Source of the DNA: Idiomarina xiamenensis 10-D-4
GTDB lineage: Bacteria; Pseudomonadota; Gammaproteobacteria; Enterobacterales; Alteromonadaceae
Assembly (NCBI RefSeq): GCF_000299895.1
Contig: NZ_AMRG01000004.1
Coordinates: forward strand, 1 to 64,000
Direction: 5' to 3'
Length of the DNA: 64,000 nt
Part shown: positions 62,364-64,000 of the stretch, one piece after another
Position numbering within the stretch: position 1 is the first letter of the stretch
How the letters are laid out: every line of letters starts with the position of its first letter
Notes under the pieces: generated by a model
What the model saw: only the letters and a program-made list of their open reading frames with translations
Told to the model about the DNA's origin: nothing
The model's database searches: none
Made by a program: the position numbers and the translations under genes

Positions 62364-63385
62364 GATTGATAACCCGCGTACTTCACTACGCGCTGATCGA
62401 TGCTACCAAAGATACTCTCACCGTTTTCGTCCAGCATCTCTAATTTGATGGTATCGTCGAAATTCATAAACGCGGTAGTCGGTTTTCCATCACGAATGGT
62501 TTCGATCATCCGGATCTCGGCAATACAACTATAGCCAACGCCACCCTCGTCGATCGAGGTGCCGTGATCGGTGCCTTGCTTGTTTGATACCGTGCCTGAG
62601 CCGATAATAGCGCCAGCGCCTAAATGACGAGTTTTAGCCGCGTGCGCGACTAAACGCGCAAAGCTAAAGGTCATATCTTCACCGGCATTGGGTTTACCAA
62701 ACGGCTTTTGATTGTAGGTCGATAGCAGCGGCAGATGCACTTTATGTTCACGCCATTTGTCGCCTAACTCGTCCGGTGTTACCGCCACAGGCGAGAACGC
62801 TGACGACGGTTTAGATTGGAAAAAGCCGAAGCCTTTACCCAATTCGTTAGGGATCAAGCCGCGTAACGACACATCGTTTACCAGCATTAACAGGCGAATA
62901 TGGTCACCCGCTTCGGCCTCGCTAACGCCCATCGGTACGTCATCGGTGATGACCGCAATTTCACCCTCAAAATCAATGCCCCATTCGGTCGACGCCATTT
63001 CGATATCGTCCTTGGGTCCCAAGAAATCGTCAGAGCCGCCCTGATACATAAGCGGATCTTCCCAAAAGCTGGGTGGCATTTCAGCATTACGCGCTTTTCG
63101 CACTAATTCGACGTGATTGACGTAAGCACTACCGTCGGCCCATTGATAGGCACGGGGTAACGGTGATTCACAGAGTTGCTCATTAAAATCTTCGGCATCT
63201 ACCGCCTGACCACTGTTTAGCTGGTCATAAACCGCTTGCAACTGCGCGCTTACGTCGTCCCAGTCATCTAACACTTCTTGCAATGTCGCGGCAATGGCAG
63301 GTACTGCCACTGCTTTGCGTAAATCTCGACTGACAACCATCAGCTGTCCGTCACGCGTACCATTTCGATATGTCGCAAATTTCAT
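62360..63385 (-). CDS. fahA: Fumarylacetoacetate hydrolase
   Basis: A 341-aa enzyme of the FAH family. LVRKARNAEMPPSFWEDPLMYQGGSDDFLGP and WGIDFEGEIAVITDDV supply metal-binding Asp/Glu residues; GAGAIIGSGTVSNKQGTDHGTSIDEGG is the second conserved block. It hydrolyses fumarylacetoacetate to fumarate and acetoacetate, the last step of tyrosine breakdown. It lies 3 bases after hmgA and overlaps maiA by 4 bases, forming one operon. Confidence 0.93.
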   Translation of the reverse strand: MKFATYRNGTRDGQLMVVSRDLRKAVAVPAIAATLQEVLDDWDDVSAQLQAVYDQLNSGQAVDAEDFNEQLCESPLPRAYQWADGSAYVNHVELVRKARNAEMPPSFWEDPLMYQGGSDDFLGPKDDIEMASTEWGIDFEGEIAVITDDVPMGVSEAEAGDHIRLLMLVNDVSLRGLIPNELGKGFGFFQSKPSSAFSPVAVTPDELGDKWREHKVHLPLLSTYNQKPFGKPNAGEDMTFSFARLVAHAAKTRHLGAGAIIGSGTVSNKQGTDHGTSIDEGGVGYSCIAEIRMIETIRDGKPTTAFMNFDDTIKLEMLDENGESIFGSIDQRVVKYAGYQS

Positions 63386-63388
63386 GCG

Positions 63389-64000
63389 TTATTTTGCCTC
63401 CTGCCAACTATTGACGTAGTCGCGGTTCTCAACCGCTGTTGCCGCCTCGCCAACCTGTAGCGCATCGCGGGTGTCCAGCATCACCGCCACTTCGTCAGTG
63501 AATGTCTTCTTGTGTTCGCGACCGGCTTTAAACGCTTTCGGGTGTGGCCCGTGAGTAAAGCCCGCCGGATGGAAGGTCACCATACCACGTTCAATGTTAT
63601 CGCGACTAAAGAAGTCGCCTTCATGGTAAAATAACACTTCATCGTAATCGTCGTTATTGTGATAAAACGGCACTTTCAGTGCACCTGGATCAGATTCAAT
63701 TGGCCGAGGTACAAAAGTGCAGACCACGAAACGTTCGGCGACGAAGGTTGTATGCGCCGATGGCGGTAAATGATAACGGTGACTCATGAGTGGTCGAATA
63801 TCACGCCAATTCAAACGTACTGGGGCTAAATCGCCGTGCCAGCCGATAGCATCTAGCGGGTTATACGGATAGCTGATAACCGACACCTGACCGTGCCGTT
63901 TGACCTGCACCTGCCACGCTTCTTCGCTGTATTGCGCTTTGAAAGCTGCATCGATGTCTGGCACATCTAAACACGCTGGGTCAAAAATCGCATGATTACC
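63389..64000 (-). CDS. hmgA: Homogentisate 1,2-dioxygenase, C-terminal part (cut by window edge)
   Basis: The frame is open to the last base of the window (204 codons visible). GNHAIFDPACLDVPDIDAAFKAQYSEE, then MSHRYHLPPSAHTTFVAERFVVCTFVPRP, and the iron ligands around YHNNDDYDEVLFYHEGDFFSRDNIERG followed by THGPHPKAFKAG match the catalytic half of homogentisate dioxygenase. It opens the homogentisate ring to give maleylacetoacetate. An internal ATG at 63964 is not the true start. First visible gene of hmgA-fahA-maiA. Confidence 0.9.
   Translation of the reverse strand, partial: GNHAIFDPACLDVPDIDAAFKAQYSEEAWQVQVKRHGQVSVISYPYNPLDAIGWHGDLAPVRLNWRDIRPLMSHRYHLPPSAHTTFVAERFVVCTFVPRPIESDPGALKVPFYHNNDDYDEVLFYHEGDFFSRDNIERGMVTFHPAGFTHGPHPKAFKAGREHKKTFTDEVAVMLDTRDALQVGEAATAVENRDYVNSWQEAK

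Overview
The window is an ordinary gammaproteobacterial chromosome segment. Gene content points to a marine, peptide-using member of the Alteromonadales or a near relative. The supporting genes are HspQ, ElbB, SelO, rhombosortase, a CLCA_X protein, DUF1543, DUF2937 and DUF502, several secreted or lipoprotein peptidases and a tyrosine-degradation operon. The genus cannot be fixed from this sequence alone. Coding is dense on both strands. There are no rRNAs, no CRISPR array and no complete mobile element; only the first 2.5 kb and the AbiE locus (about 48.8-49.8 kb) look accessory.

Layout. 1-2.5 kb: the 3' end of a tRNA (probably Pro), a decayed IS3-type orfA and an orphan phage-tailspike-like gene. 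2.5-7 kb (minus): satD, a DUF3307 membrane protein, a phosphopantetheinyl transferase, sseB, a YjbR-like protein and an alpha/beta hydrolase. Upstream of satD sit four direct repeats in exact 28-bp register. 7-13.5 kb: ompW with a perfect FNR box, then BON, PA2169-like and DUF1328 genes, each preceded by a minus-strand sigma-54 (-24/-12) promoter candidate. A sigma-54 activator gene lies among them, with palindromic GGTAA/TTACC sites nearby. A membrane phosphatase-lipid kinase fusion follows, and just downstream of DUF1328 is a roughly 400-nt array of GGA-loop hairpins that looks like a CsrB-type CsrA sponge RNA. 13.5-22.4 kb: acetolactate synthase and a ZIP transporter (minus), then cstA, a small Cys-Cys-ending protein, an ArsA/Get3-like ATPase and an acetyl-CoA hydrolase/transferase (plus).

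22-48 kb: an S9 peptidase, an acrAB-type efflux pair with an AcrR-like palindrome inside its promoter, an MHYT-GGDEF-EAL protein with a degenerate GGDEF motif, CLCA_X, M28 peptidase, DUF192, a 50-aa membrane peptide, DUF1543, selO, yvcK and an M14 peptidase. Then come DUF502, a frameshifted yeiH, elbB and a zinc module (CDF exporter plus ArsR-family sensor with a perfect 12-2-12 palindrome). 48.8-64 kb: an AbiEi/AbiEii locus whose toxin has lost its core, dcd, apbC, metG split by a frameshift at a G6 tract, rlmI, PilZ, hspQ, hinT, gamma-glutamyltransferase, rhombosortase, a second S9 peptidase and hmgA-fahA-maiA for tyrosine breakdown, cut by the window edge.

The most promising signals are regulatory. 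They are the sigma-54 envelope-stress cluster, the probable CsrA-sponge RNA in the 3' region of its DUF1328 member, and the 28-bp repeat array at satD. All assignments come from reading the sequence and from memory of protein families; no database search was run.
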